A stretch of DNA of 64,000 bases from a virus. The stretch's first letter is position 1, and the number at the start of each line of letters is the position of its first letter. Where the stretch lies: positions 1 through 64,000 of the IMG/VR virus record IMGVR_UViG_3300036835_000480; one strand, given 5' to 3'. Shown here piece by piece: positions 1 to 7,966 of this stretch. The translations under genes and the position numbers were made by a program. Under the pieces are notes generated by a model. It ran no database searches. It saw only the letters and a list, made by a program, of their open reading frames with translations, and was not told the origin of the DNA.

Positions 1-406
1 TCAGCGTGCCCCGCAGCCCCTGCATGCGGAAGACGTGCTCGACCGTGCCGTCGCCGGGGATAGCGATGTCCTGGATGTCCGTATTCGGCGTCCAGTCGGC
101 GGTCTTGAGCACCTGCACGCCCTGGCGGATGAGCAGCGACGCGCCGCTAGCGTGGATCGCCGGCGTCGTGCCCTCGCGGCCGCGGACGCAGGGCGCCGAG
201 GCGCCGGAGCCGGTGACGTAGATAATCTCGGTGTCGATCTTCACCCGCGCCGGGTGGGTCTGGGAGGCGTTGGCGAAGACGGTCGTGGGAGTGGCCGCGA
301 TCACCACGTCGGTCGCCGTCATCGCCGACGCGAGCGTCGCCTGGCCGGGCACGACCCACAGCCAGAGCGACTGCATGCCGAGCAGAACATCCGCGCTACC
401 CGCCAT
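1..406 (-). CDS. tail-region structural protein, 3' end cut by window edge
   Basis: A leftward frame opens at ATG 406 behind a good AGGAGG site (414-419) and runs off base 1 without a stop, so only 135 residues are visible. The segment VRGREGTTPAIHASGA is of a type common in phage tail and decoration proteins. It follows the head-tail connector genes, where a tail tube gene is expected, but I do not recognise a tube fold. The reading frame is clear; the function is a positional guess. Confidence 0.6.
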   Translation of the reverse strand, partial: MAGSADVLLGMQSLWLWVVPGQATLASAMTATDVVIAATPTTVFANASQTHPARVKIDTEIIYVTGSGASAPCVRGREGTTPAIHASGASLLIRQGVQVLKTADWTPNTDIQDIAIPGDGTVEHVFRMQGLRGTL

Positions 407-427
407 CTGGACCCTCCTTCACGCGCA

Positions 428-886
428 TCAACCCACGCCCAGATGGGTTGCTCGGTACGGGATCGAGACCCAGCGCAGGAGCATCCCGTCGTACTCCCGC
501 GCGATCGTGTCCGGCCCGCAGTAGCCCAGGCCCAGGTAGTAGATCAGCTCGCCAGTCAGGTCGTCGTGGAACAGCGTGCCGGTGGCCTCCGGGTAGAGCC
601 GCAGGAGCCGCCCGCAGATGGCGTCGATCCGCCCGTAGCCCTGGTGCTCGTCGTCGTAGACCCAGCCGCGGATCAGCCCGTCGACGGCGTTCGGCACGTA
701 GGCCGGCGCGCCCGTATCGAGCCCCAGGTAGCACCACGGCGCGTCACGCGCGGGCGGCGGCGGCGTCGTCGTGCTGCCCAGCAGCCCCGCGGCGATGCCG
801 CCCGCGAGCAGGGATTGCAGCGAGCCGGGGTCGCCGCTGTTGCTGTCCGCGGCGGCGCGCGCGTAGACGGCGTCGCGCAGCCTCAT
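428..886 (-). CDS. head-tail joining region protein, unknown
   Basis: 152 residues starting at an ATG that overlaps the stop of the upstream gp10-like gene (ATGA), so the two are translationally coupled. A Pro-rich linker (TTTPPPPARD) is followed by a compact domain with repeated Gly/Tyr motifs such as YYLGLGYCGPD. By position between the gp10-like connector and the tail gene it could be the tail terminator, but no family is recognised. Confidence 0.65.
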   Translation of the reverse strand: MRLRDAVYARAAADSNSGDPGSLQSLLAGGIAAGLLGSTTTPPPPARDAPWCYLGLDTGAPAYVPNAVDGLIRGWVYDDEHQGYGRIDAICGRLLRLYPEATGTLFHDDLTGELIYYLGLGYCGPDTIAREYDGMLLRWVSIPYRATHLGVG

Positions 887-1263
887 GCCCCGCCGCCCTT
901 CAGGTTGATCTTGCGCACCGCCGCGGCACAGCGGGCGCGCGTCTTCGGCCACTGGGTGCGGATGACTGGCCAGAGCACGGCGAAGCGGCCCTGCTGCATG
1001 GTCTCCAGATACACGCCGTAGTACACGTCCGGCCCGTGGCTGGCGCGCAGGCTAAATAGCCCCGACGTTTCCTCGATCACACCGGCGTGCAGCCCGCGCT
1101 CGGCACGGCCGGTGCGGTTCTGCCAGGGATGCTCCTGCTTGAGGCGCTGCTCGACGATCTCGCTCTCGCGGCTCAGGGTGAAACGAATCTGCGCGCGGTA
1201 CTGGACCGCGTACTGCTTGAAATTGCCCTGCACCACGTCGGCGCCGGTGACCTTGACGGGCAC
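883..1263 (-). CDS. HK97 gp10-like neck/minor tail protein
   Basis: 126 residues of the size and character of HK97 gp10-type joining proteins: a basic N-terminal helix region, then RTGRAERGLHAGV and VYYGVYLETMQQGRFA, with a C-terminal positively charged helix. This family joins the completed head to the tail and always sits between connector genes and the tail tube gene, as here. It shares an ATGA overlap with the next gene. Family assignment is from motif and position only. Confidence 0.7.
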   Translation of the reverse strand: MPVKVTGADVVQGNFKQYAVQYRAQIRFTLSRESEIVEQRLKQEHPWQNRTGRAERGLHAGVIEETSGLFSLRASHGPDVYYGVYLETMQQGRFAVLWPVIRTQWPKTRARCAAAVRKINLKGGGA

Positions 1264-1264
1264 G

Positions 1265-1426
1265 CTAGCTCTCCTTGCGCTTGCTCTTGCCCTTCGGCGC
1301 CTCGTCGTCCTCCGCGGGCCCGACGACCTCCGCGCCGGGGTTGTCTTTCAGGTACGCCTGGACCTGGTCGGCGCTGACGTGCACGACCGTATTGCCGTGC
1401 TTGATGGCAACGGTCTCCTCGGCCAT
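1265..1426 (-). CDS. small charged protein in connector operon
   Basis: 53 residues, ATG preceded by AGGAGG. The N-terminal half (HGNTVVHVSADQVQAYLKDN) is followed by an acidic stretch and a Lys/Ser-rich end. It is packed tightly between two connector genes. No family is recognised; similar short acidic/basic proteins occur at this place in other phages. Confidence 0.6.
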   Translation of the reverse strand: MAEETVAIKHGNTVVHVSADQVQAYLKDNPGAEVVGPAEDDEAPKGKSKRKES

Positions 1427-1435
1427 CACTGCCTC

Positions 1436-1777
1436 CTAGCGGATGCCACTGGTGCGCACTTCGAGCAGCGGCGCCTCGGCGGCCTGGCCGAAGGCGTCGA
1501 CCTTCAGCCGCCGATCGCCCTGGCTGGTGACGGTGATCCGCCAGTCCACGGCGAGCACCGTTGCGCGGCTGAACCAGACCGTCGGGCTCTGCACCGTCGG
1601 CGCGGCGCCCGGCGTCGTGATCACCGCGCCCGTGTCGCGGCCGAGGCGGCAGGGCACGTCCGCCGCGGCGACGGCGAAGCCGCCGGGCGCGCTGCGATCG
1701 GGCCGCTCCAGGGTGGCGCGGTCGACCAGCCAGCGCTCGGCGAAGGCGACGCCCAGCGGGACGCCGGGCAGGACCAC
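1436..1777 (-). CDS. head completion/stopper-like protein
   Basis: 113 residues, leftward, between the adaptor-type gene and the gp10-like gene, which is the slot of the head-closure (stopper) protein in HK97/SPP1-type phages. The C-terminal half (WRITVTSQGDRRLKVDAFGQ) looks beta-rich, as expected for a small barrel stopper. Assignment rests on gene order and size; no catalytic residues are expected. Confidence 0.55.
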   Translation of the reverse strand: MVLPGVPLGVAFAERWLVDRATLERPDRSAPGGFAVAAADVPCRLGRDTGAVITTPGAAPTVQSPTVWFSRATVLAVDWRITVTSQGDRRLKVDAFGQAAEAPLLEVRTSGIR

Positions 1778-1788
1778 GGGACCTCCTT

Positions 1789-2433
1789 TCAGGCCAGGAC
1801 GATCGGCGCGTCGCGCAGCGGGTCGAGCAGGCGCCGCGCCTCGGGCGGCACCGCGGCCTCGCCGCCGTCGCGTAGCTTGACGCTGAGCTGGCCGGTGATG
1901 GTGAACGCCTCGACAGCAGACGTGATCCCCGCGAGCTGCGGCCCGAGCGCATCGGCGGCGATCATCGTCGCGGCCTGCTCCACGCTGGCCGGCAGGCTGG
2001 TCCCGGGCGTGTAGTCCACCACCAGCCAGGGCTCCGAACCGCCGTAGGGCGTCGGCCAGCGGTAGGCGCTCCAGCCGCCGCCGTAGCCGCAGTAGCCGTA
2101 GGGCTGCGTGAGCAGGCGCCCGTGCGCGGCGTCGACCAGCTCGTAGTCCTGGCCGGCCACGAGCGGCGCGCCGCCGCGGTCGAACGGCCAGCGCAAGGTG
2201 ACGGCCTCGACGGAGAGCACCGGGATGGCGCGCAGGTAGGCCGTCGGGCGGGCGGGCAGGATCTGCTCGCCGAGGATCGGCCCCGTCAGCCAGGTATGGC
2301 CGGTGTAGTCGTCGATCGTCTGCTCGACCGCGGGCAGCAGCGCCTCGACGGCCGCGGCCTGGGCCGGCGTGAGCGGGACGCCGAGGTAGACGCCGACGGC
2401 ATCGCTGGTGGTGTAGCCCTTCGCGTCAGCCAT
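1789..2433 (-). CDS. head-tail connector (adaptor) protein
   Basis: 214 residues. The N-terminus (YLGVPLTPAQAAAVEALLPA, then IDDYTGHTW) matches the helical pattern of phage head-tail adaptors of the HK97 gp6 / SPP1 gp15 type, which bind the portal ring. The middle part is Tyr/Gly-rich and probably an added loop domain. Its ATG overlaps the end of the small gene just upstream. Confidence 0.7.
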   Translation of the reverse strand: MADAKGYTTSDAVGVYLGVPLTPAQAAAVEALLPAVEQTIDDYTGHTWLTGPILGEQILPARPTAYLRAIPVLSVEAVTLRWPFDRGGAPLVAGQDYELVDAAHGRLLTQPYGYCGYGGGWSAYRWPTPYGGSEPWLVVDYTPGTSLPASVEQAATMIAADALGPQLAGITSAVEAFTITGQLSVKLRDGGEAAVPPEARRLLDPLRDAPIVLA

Positions 2434-2608
2434 CGCGCCGCTCCTTGGTCGCGTAGTCGCGGTCGGGAGCCTGCGCCATGTCCGCGTAGTAGGGCGGGTG
2501 GGGCGGCGCGGGCCGCCCCGGCGCGGGGTCCGGCGGCCCGCGTCTGGGCCGCGCGAGCCACCAGGCCCAGCGCCAGGGTCGCAGCGCGTTAGTCAGGCGG
2601 GCTTTCAT
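2426..2608 (-). CDS. short Trp/Pro-rich protein of unknown function
   Basis: 60 residues, with a Trp-rich start (PWRWAWWLARP) and a Pro-rich middle. GGAGCC precedes the ATG. Its start lies inside the last codons of the HNH gene and its stop overlaps the ATG of the adaptor gene, an arrangement that suggests coupling. It may be a real small gene or a translated leader for the adaptor. Confidence 0.45.
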   Translation of the reverse strand: MKARLTNALRPWRWAWWLARPRRGPPDPAPGRPAPPHPPYYADMAQAPDRDYATKERRDG

Positions 2609-3503
2609 CGGCGGCTCCGTTCAGCGCCGCGAGCTGGGCGCGGAGAGCCATGACCTGGGCCTCGGCTGCGGCGAGGCGCTCGTTTAGTCGCTCCTTCGCC
2701 TTGCGCCGATCGTCGCCAGTCTTCGAGCGATGAGCCGCCCGTGAGAGCAGTTGCAGGTTGTCTAGGCCATTCTGGTCCCTTACTCCGTTGATGTGGTCGA
2801 CCTCTTCGTAGGATTCCAGCGCGCGCCCCTTGGCGTTCGACATGACCAGGCGGTGCTCCAGAACCCAGCCGCTCGGCTTCGCGTTGGGATGGTCCGGCTG
2901 CCAGACCAGGACGTAGCCGAGCCCGTCGTAGCGCGCGGGCTTGCCGTTGTGGAGGCGCGGTAGCGTGTTCTTGAAGCGCGCCTGCGTGCTGCAAGTGCGC
3001 GAGCAGTATTTCTTGTCGCGATGGGCCGGGAGTAACGCCATCTGCCGGCCGCAGGTCGCACAGGCCCGCTCGATCCGCGGCGCGCGTTTGGCCACGACCG
3101 TACACGCTTTGGAGCAATAGATGGTGACGCGCTGGCGCCGCCGCCCCGGCGTCGAGTAGACAAGCGTTCCACAGGTCGCGCAGGGACGCTCGTCGCCGGT
3201 CCGGACGTGAGCGGTCTCCGAGGTCGGGCGACCGCACGCGCGCGAGCAGTACCAGGGCTGGTCGTAGTTGGCCTCGGTCACGTAGCGCTCGCGGGTCGAC
3301 GCGCCGCAGCGCGCGCACGTCCGCGACTCGCGCAGACCACGGAAGCGATTGCGGTCCCAGCGAGCGGAGAGCGCGCCCCGCGCGTGGCGTAGATAGGCCG
3401 CACAAGAGCGGCTGCAAGTCCAGAACGCCCAGACCTCGCCGGGCTTTCGGTAGCGTGTCGCGAGCGTGCCACAGCGTTCGCATGGACGGGTTTCCAGAGC
3501 CAC
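2589..3503 (-). CDS. HNH homing-type endonuclease with four zinc ribbons
   Basis: 304 residues from GTG with GAGGAGG seven bases upstream. Four consecutive CxxCG...CSxxC zinc ribbons fill residues 1-180. An HNH core follows (VLEHRLVMSN, then EEVDHINGVRDQNGLDNLQLL), then a Lys-rich coiled-coil tail. Known relatives are site-specific DNA endonucleases that spread by homing. It sits between the capsid and connector genes and has its own TATACT promoter inside a long palindrome (3511-3578). The zinc-ribbon modules are shared with the GIY-YIG enzyme at 11.97 kb. Confidence 0.88.
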   Translation of the reverse strand: MALETRPCERCGTLATRYRKPGEVWAFWTCSRSCAAYLRHARGALSARWDRNRFRGLRESRTCARCGASTRERYVTEANYDQPWYCSRACGRPTSETAHVRTGDERPCATCGTLVYSTPGRRRQRVTIYCSKACTVVAKRAPRIERACATCGRQMALLPAHRDKKYCSRTCSTQARFKNTLPRLHNGKPARYDGLGYVLVWQPDHPNAKPSGWVLEHRLVMSNAKGRALESYEEVDHINGVRDQNGLDNLQLLSRAAHRSKTGDDRRKAKERLNERLAAAEAQVMALRAQLAALNGAADESPPD

Positions 3504-3510
3504 GGACTAC

Positions 3511-3578
3511 CTCCTCACAGGGGAACTCTGCGCCCCCCTGTGAGGAGTATAGCATATATCTTGTTAGACTTCTCACAG
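3511..3578 (-). promoter_or_regulatory. palindromic promoter/operator of the HNH gene at 2589-3503
   Basis: CTCCTCACAGGGG (3511-3523) and its exact complement (3535-3547) form 13-bp arms around an 11-base centre. A TATACT -10 box (minus strand, 3551-3546) abuts the right arm. A third half-site, CTGTGAG on the minus strand, lies further upstream (about 3571-3577). The left arm also covers part of the ribosome site, so an mRNA hairpin could block translation. Operator versus RNA hairpin cannot be separated by eye. Confidence 0.65.
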
Positions 3579-4898
3579 CCCTGATACAGAACAGAAGCTG
3601 TTTGGTCTGAAGACGGCCAAGTTTCCTCTCGCCTCAACAAGCAGCGTGGACATATTTCTAACAAACTGGTCGTTAACTAAGCCGCTCCTTAGTACAGCTC
3701 CTTCCCTCTCGAAATAAAGCGCTCCCAGCCGCCAGCTCGCGACGAGGCCCGTGCCGACGGGCATGGCCTGGGAGAGCACCACACGGTAGCCCCAGAGCGT
3801 GTCGGCGCCGGCGAGCGCGGGCGGACCCATCAGGTAGCCGCCGATGAAGCCGGAGCCGCTGCCCTCGCGGGCGAGGCGGATGGTCTGCCAGTCGAGGGGA
3901 TGCAGGATGATGTTCTCGGGCGGGCTCTGCCCCGTCACGGCGACCTGCACGGCGGCCTTGTAGAGGGCGTCCTGCTGCGTGTCGGTGCCCCGCCCGCGGG
4001 TCTGGATGCCGGCGTTGAGCACGCCGAGCATGTTCTCGCCGGCCCCGTTACCGCTGAGGATCTGGCTCTCGATGGTCTGCTCCAGCATGACCATCAACCG
4101 CTGGTCGATCACGCCGCGGATGGCCGGCGCGTCGGCGAGCATGTTGTTCGTGACGGGGATCCAGGTCGCCGCCGTGCGGATCGGGAGGGTCTGGCGGCTA
4201 AAGGCGATCGCCGACTCGGGCTTGAGGCCCGACGTACCGGTGCTGGCCGTGGCCTCGGGCACCATCGCGGCGTTGTTGGTGAACGTGTCCTCCCGCACGT
4301 AGGAGATCGTGTTCGAGGTCGTCGGCGTCGTGGGCACCACGTCCAGGACGGTCAGCGGTCGCTGGAGGAGCTGGATCACGCCCGGCTGATAGTCCGGGGT
4401 GACGAACGCGCCGCCGACGCCGGAGCCGGAGTAGACGAGCGCCTTGGAGCTGCGCGGGTTTTTGATGCGGTCGATGATCGACGCCTTGCGACCGAGATCG
4501 ACGGAGAAGTTCACCACGTTGTTCGGCGAGTCGAACACGCCGCTCTGGAGTAGGCGGGTGTACTCGTCGTCGTCGGTGAGGATGCGCCCGATCGACTTCA
4601 TGTCTTTTTCGTCGAGGCCGCCCTCGCCGAACGCCTGCATGCTGTGGCCGCCGTTGCCGCGGGCGCCCGGCTGGCGCAGGCTAGTGAGCGAGCGATTGAT
4701 GCGGTCGAGGTCTAGCTCGGCGTCCTGGAGCGCGAGGCTCTGCCGCTCGAAGTCGCTGCCCTCGGCCATCAGCCGCTTCACTTCGGCCTGGTCCGCGGGG
4801 TCGGTAGGCGCGCTGCCGTCGTACTTGGCGAAGATCGCCCGCGCCGCCTCGAAGCGGGTGAGGGCCTCGTGGTTCAGCTCAGCTACGGTCGGCATCAT
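3573..4898 (-). CDS. major capsid protein, HK97 fold
   Basis: 441 residues starting with two Met codons. Residues 1-115 form a helical, charged N-terminal region typical of the scaffolding (delta) domain removed by the prohead protease. The remainder has HK97-type capsid features: GGAFVTPDYQPGVIQLL, then TFTNNAAMVPEAT and RTAATWIPVTNNML, ending near FRPNSFCSVSGL. The gene overlaps the protease stop by 20 bases, the standard protease-capsid arrangement. It forms the icosahedral shell. Confidence 0.93.
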   Translation of the reverse strand: MMPTVAELNHEALTRFEAARAIFAKYDGSAPTDPADQAEVKRLMAEGSDFERQSLALQDAELDLDRINRSLTSLRQPGARGNGGHSMQAFGEGGLDEKDMKSIGRILTDDDEYTRLLQSGVFDSPNNVVNFSVDLGRKASIIDRIKNPRSSKALVYSGSGVGGAFVTPDYQPGVIQLLQRPLTVLDVVPTTPTTSNTISYVREDTFTNNAAMVPEATASTGTSGLKPESAIAFSRQTLPIRTAATWIPVTNNMLADAPAIRGVIDQRLMVMLEQTIESQILSGNGAGENMLGVLNAGIQTRGRGTDTQQDALYKAAVQVAVTGQSPPENIILHPLDWQTIRLAREGSGSGFIGGYLMGPPALAGADTLWGYRVVLSQAMPVGTGLVASWRLGALYFEREGAVLRSGLVNDQFVRNMSTLLVEARGNLAVFRPNSFCSVSGL

Positions 4899-6021
4899 CG
4901 GTCCCTTCCGCGGCGAGGAGGCCGCGCAGGCGCAGGCGGGATTCCAGCGCCCGAAACTCGATCCATTCCAGCCAGCCCTTGGCGGGGGGTGGGGCGGGCT
5001 CGGTGTCAGCGAGGAGCTGCTCGATCACGTCGAAGGCGGCGGTCAGCGCGCCGCGGGCATCGAGCACCTGGCGGAGCTTCTGGCGGGTGGACTCGGAGAG
5101 CGTGCGGCCCTCCTTCGCGGCGAAGCGGGACTGGGCGAGGGCGCGCAGATGGAACGCCTCGACCTGGCCGTAGGCGCCCTGGAGCGCCTCCAACACGCGG
5201 CCCAGGTGCTCGTCCCAGGCGTCGCGGCTAGCGAGGAGTACGTCGTCGGCGGCACGGAGCAGGGGGTCGGCGTCGGCCTTGCCCTCTGAGGCGGGCTCGA
5301 AGGAGGCGCCGTCGTGGCTATCGCAGTGAGCGCGGGCCGCGTCGACAGTCCAGGTGTCGGTGGGGTAGCGGTAGGATTGCTCCGTCATGGCATCCGCCCC
5401 TTTGAGGCGGCCCATGATGATCGCGTACTCCTTGCCCTCGTGGGTGCGCGTAGTGCGGCGGAAGGAGTCGGCCTCGAACAGCGATGGGTCCTTGAGCCTG
5501 CACGCGCTTTCGTTGGGGAAGGGTTTGAGGTCGCGGGCCTTGACCTCCGCTACGCGGGCGGCGTCGTCCGCCGGTAGCAACACGAGGCTGACCTCGACCA
5601 ACGACACCTCTTGCAGTAGACGTGTGCCGTTAGGCCCGGATGCGGACTTGACGGGGTAATACCCGATGGAGAGCCCCATCCGTTTACCGGCAGCCAGGCG
5701 CTCCTGCGTGATCTGGCGCGCCTCCTGTGCGGCCGCGGTGCCGTGGAAGGTGGCCTCGATCCAGAGGCCGTGATCGTCCTCCCGAGCGGCAGTAGGGTAG
5801 GCGACCGGGATACGGTCGTCATGGCTCCAGCCAATGAAGCCATCACTGAGAAACTTGGGGATCGTATCGGCATAGGCGCCCGGTACGATCGTGTCCCCGT
5901 AGGCGTCAACCCCCGAGAACACGCTGGCATGGCCCGCAAAGGAGCCAGTCGAGGCGTCAAATGCCAGATCGAGGAGAGAAACCTGCTTGCGTTCGAGCGT
6001 CGGCGCGGGTGGAGCGGGCAT
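4879..6021 (-). CDS. U35-type prohead protease with C-terminal extension
   Basis: 380 residues from ATG 6021; a GTG at 6057 would add 12 residues. The protease domain (1-160) shows the expected His in GWSHDD (H67) and Ser in GLSIGY (S118). It matures the head by removing scaffold. Residues 170-250 carry a separate domain (ACRLKDPSLF, FRRTTRTHEGKEYAIIMG, CDSHDG) and the end is helical. The gene follows a strong promoter and a hairpin at 6029-6070. No good ribosome site is seen at either start, so the start is uncertain. Confidence 0.88.
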   Translation of the reverse strand: MPAPPAPTLERKQVSLLDLAFDASTGSFAGHASVFSGVDAYGDTIVPGAYADTIPKFLSDGFIGWSHDDRIPVAYPTAAREDDHGLWIEATFHGTAAAQEARQITQERLAAGKRMGLSIGYYPVKSASGPNGTRLLQEVSLVEVSLVLLPADDAARVAEVKARDLKPFPNESACRLKDPSLFEADSFRRTTRTHEGKEYAIIMGRLKGADAMTEQSYRYPTDTWTVDAARAHCDSHDGASFEPASEGKADADPLLRAADDVLLASRDAWDEHLGRVLEALQGAYGQVEAFHLRALAQSRFAAKEGRTLSESTRQKLRQVLDARGALTAAFDVIEQLLADTEPAPPPAKGWLEWIEFRALESRLRLRGLLAAEGTDDADRS

Positions 6022-6028
6022 AAACAAA

Positions 6029-6070
6029 GCCCTACTAGCAGCCGCGCTCTTGCGCACTGGCTAGTAGGGC
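6029..6070 (-). terminator. hairpin just upstream of the protease start
   Basis: GCCCTACTAGC (6029-6039) is an exact inverted repeat of 6060-6070, with a GC-rich 20-base loop. On the minus strand it is followed by TTTGTTT and then the ATG of the protease. This is the form of an intrinsic terminator or attenuator between the strong promoter and the capsid genes. It could equally be a 5' stabilising hairpin. Confidence 0.5.
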
Positions 6071-6114
6071 ACCATGCCCGATCAGAGATGTGGGGCATTC
6101 CCCACGGACGCTAG

Positions 6115-6142
6115 ATTATCACTGCGTATTTGGGCATGTCAA
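6115..6142 (-). promoter_or_regulatory. strong promoter for protease-capsid genes
   Basis: On the minus strand TTGACA (6142-6137), a 16-base spacer and GATAAT (6120-6115) give a near-consensus sigma70 promoter reading toward the protease and major capsid genes. An inverted repeat TGGGG-AATG-CCCCA lies in the leader. No other late gene here has so good a promoter, in line with the high demand for capsid protein. Confidence 0.75.
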
Positions 6143-6146
6143 GAGC

Positions 6147-6341
6147 TTAGCGATAGCGCAGGGGATCGGGGCGCCGGGAGGATGGCGCCCGACGATCTCT
6201 GCGCGGATCGCTCGCATCCCCCGTCTGGAGCAGCTTCCCGGTCCGACAGCCATTACACCGGGGCACGCGAATGACGTAGCCCGGCGGAGCATCGGTCTCG
6301 GCGAGATGCCGGCCGCAGTCCGGGCAAGCGAGCTTCCGCAC
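6147..6341 (-). CDS. Com-like zinc-ribbon protein (copy 1)
   Basis: 64 residues from GTG with GGAGG upstream. Two Cys pairs (CPDCGRHL and CNGC) form a small zinc ribbon like Mu Com-type regulators. It is a paralogue of the protein at 8967-9149: both start MRKL.CP.CGRHL.ET and end RRPDPLRYR. Com-like proteins bind nucleic acid; the target here is unknown. It lies upstream of the protease promoter on the same strand. Confidence 0.7.
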   Translation of the reverse strand: MRKLACPDCGRHLAETDAPPGYVIRVPRCNGCRTGKLLQTGDASDPRRDRRAPSSRRPDPLRYR

Positions 6342-6501
6342 CGCGTCGCCTCCAACTACCGCCCGGCAGGAGACGCCAGGGGGCGCTGAGCCGTGGGCGT
6401 ATAGCTACCACCCCGAATCATCCCAGCGCCGGCTAGCGTAGCACGGGTGCCGGCCGCTCTGCAAGCGCGGGCGATAATCGGCCCGCGGATGGGAGGGCAG
6501 G

Positions 6502-6747
6502 ATGCGGCAGGCGGCGCGGATCGCGGAGCTGGAGGCGGAGCCTCTAAGTCTCGTTCTGCGGAACGAGACGGCTTGCTGCGCAATGCTCGGCGCGCTCGTG
6601 GGGACGCTGGAGCACTACCCGCGGACGCACGAGGTCGCCGTCATCGCCGCGCTAGCCGTGGCGGCGAAGGTGCTCGGGCGGCGCAAGGTAGAGCAGGCGA
6701 CCGGGCGCGCGCTGATCGAGGTGCTCGCCGAGCTGGAGCGGGACTAG
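6502..6747 (+). CDS. small helical protein of unknown function
   Basis: 81 residues, ATG behind GGGAGGGCAGG. Mostly helical (AALAVAAKVLGRRKVEQATG). It is the first gene of a rightward block that interrupts the leftward head genes. No domain is recognised and no clear promoter is seen upstream. Confidence 0.6.
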   Translation: MRQAARIAELEAEPLSLVLRNETACCAMLGALVGTLEHYPRTHEVAVIAALAVAAKVLGRRKVEQATGRALIEVLAELERD

Positions 6748-6787
6748 GCAATTCCGAAAACTGCTCGCTGTTTGGGCTCGAAACTGC

Positions 6788-6816
6788 TTGCATTTATCAT
6801 TGGATAGGTGTACTAT
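6788..6816 (+). promoter_or_regulatory. rightward repeated promoter P1
   Basis: TTGCAT (6788-6793), a 17-base spacer and TACTAT (6811-6816). It is one of seven copies in the window; the spacer segments ATTTAT and the bases around the -10 box are also conserved among copies. It reads into the gene at 6856. Confidence 0.85.
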
Positions 6817-6855
6817 ATTGGTAGGAACAGGAACGCACGAGCGAAGGAGAGCGAG

Positions 6856-7452
6856 ATGACGAACCAGTGCCCAGGCAGCAAGCAGACCCCGATCGAGACC
6901 ATCCAGGCCGTGGACGCGACGACCGCCGCGCCGCCGGTCTGCCCCGAGTGCCTCCAGCCGGTGAAGCTGCTCAAGAGCGGCCGCGTGGCCGTCCACAAGG
7001 CGCTCGCGCCGCAGGGCGGCTACCCGGTCCTCCGCGGCGACTGGGGCCAGGAGCGCGGCTGGATCGACCTCACCAGCGACGCGAGCTGCGACAAGTGTGG
7101 CCGCGACAACCACGTCGAGGCGGCCATCTACAGCCACCCGACCTGCCCGCTAATGCTCTGCCAGGAAGACGCCGCGGAGTGGGAGCGCGGCCAGCAGCCC
7201 GAGGACGAGGCGCCCGCCGACAACGGCAGCGAGGGCGAGCAGGCTCCCGACGAGGCGCCGAGCGGGATCGACGTAGCGATCCGCCTGGCCGAGCGCGCGG
7301 CGCTCCAGACGGCGCTCCGCAAGGTGCCCGCCGACGACCTCAAGGCGCGGCTGCTCCGCCTGGTGGAGATCACAACGATGCCCCGTACCCTGACCGAGAT
7401 CAAGAACCTGATCGTCGACGCCGAGCTACCGCTGCCCGCGGTCGCCGGCTAG
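6856..7452 (+). CDS. zinc-binding protein with acidic linker
   Basis: 198 residues, ATG with GAAGGAG upstream, directly behind promoter P1. CPECLQP and CDKCGRDN pairs in the first half suggest a zinc fold around residues 30-90. An acidic linker (EDEAPADNGSEGEQAPDEAP) leads to a helical C-terminus. Probably an early-expressed regulatory or host-takeover protein, but no family is recognised. Confidence 0.7.
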   Translation: MTNQCPGSKQTPIETIQAVDATTAAPPVCPECLQPVKLLKSGRVAVHKALAPQGGYPVLRGDWGQERGWIDLTSDASCDKCGRDNHVEAAIYSHPTCPLMLCQEDAAEWERGQQPEDEAPADNGSEGEQAPDEAPSGIDVAIRLAERAALQTALRKVPADDLKARLLRLVEITTMPRTLTEIKNLIVDAELPLPAVAG

Positions 7453-7474
7453 ACGCGGACGAGAGGAGCCGACG

Positions 7475-7780
7475 ATGACCAGCCGCGAAGCCCGCCGCGC
7501 CGCCGAGGCCGCCGCCTCGGCGGCCAAGGCGACCCAGGCCGACGCCGACGCGCTGGCCACTCGCCTGGTCGCTACCAGCGGCCGCCCGCGCGCGAAGGTC
7601 CGCATCCTGGCCGCAGACGCGACCGCGCTCACGACCAGCGCGGCCGGCTACTGGGACCACCACGGCCTCGGCGCCGCGGGAACGCTGGCCGACGGGCGGA
7701 CCTGGCGGCTGGAGTGCCTGAACCCCTGGAGCGGCTACCACCTGGTGATTCCGCGAACCACCCCAGGAGAACGACGATGA
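7475..7780 (+). CDS. hypothetical protein, Ala-rich helix plus beta end
   Basis: 101 residues. The first half is an Ala-rich helix (AAEAAASAAKATQADADALA) and the end looks like a small beta domain (GTLADGRTWRLECLNPWSGY). It shares a stop-start overlap with the next gene. Function unknown. Confidence 0.65.
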   Translation: MTSREARRAAEAAASAAKATQADADALATRLVATSGRPRAKVRILAADATALTTSAAGYWDHHGLGAAGTLADGRTWRLECLNPWSGYHLVIPRTTPGERR

Positions 7781-7914
7781 GTGGCAGCAATCACCGGTCC
7801 CCGCGAGTCGAGCCCGAGGATGACGGCTGGGACAGCGCCGAGACCGCGGCCTACTACCGGGCGCAGCGCGAGCGCGGCCCGAACCCCTGCGTCTGCGGGC
7901 GCCAGGCGCAGTGA
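7777..7914 (+). CDS. short zinc-motif protein ending at an in-frame TGA
   Basis: 45 residues to TGA 7912-7914, beginning at an ATG that overlaps the previous stop. The end reads CVCGRQAQ, then TGA, then in frame SYWESPCPYRYAEPD and TAA at 7960-7962, just before promoter P2. With Cys in place of the TGA the protein would hold CxC-x5-C-x6-C, a plausible zinc site. The TGA may be a nonsense mutation, readthrough or a recoded position. Confidence 0.55.
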   Translation: MSGSNHRSPRVEPEDDGWDSAETAAYYRAQRERGPNPCVCGRQAQ

Positions 7915-7966
7915 TCCTACTGGGAGAGCCCCTGCCCGTACCGCTACGCGGAGCCCGACTAAGTGC

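Noticed and set aside
6808-6855. Upstream start for the gene at 6856
   Set aside because: The extra codons overlap the -10 box of promoter P1 and lack a ribosome site; ATG 6856 has GAAGGAG.
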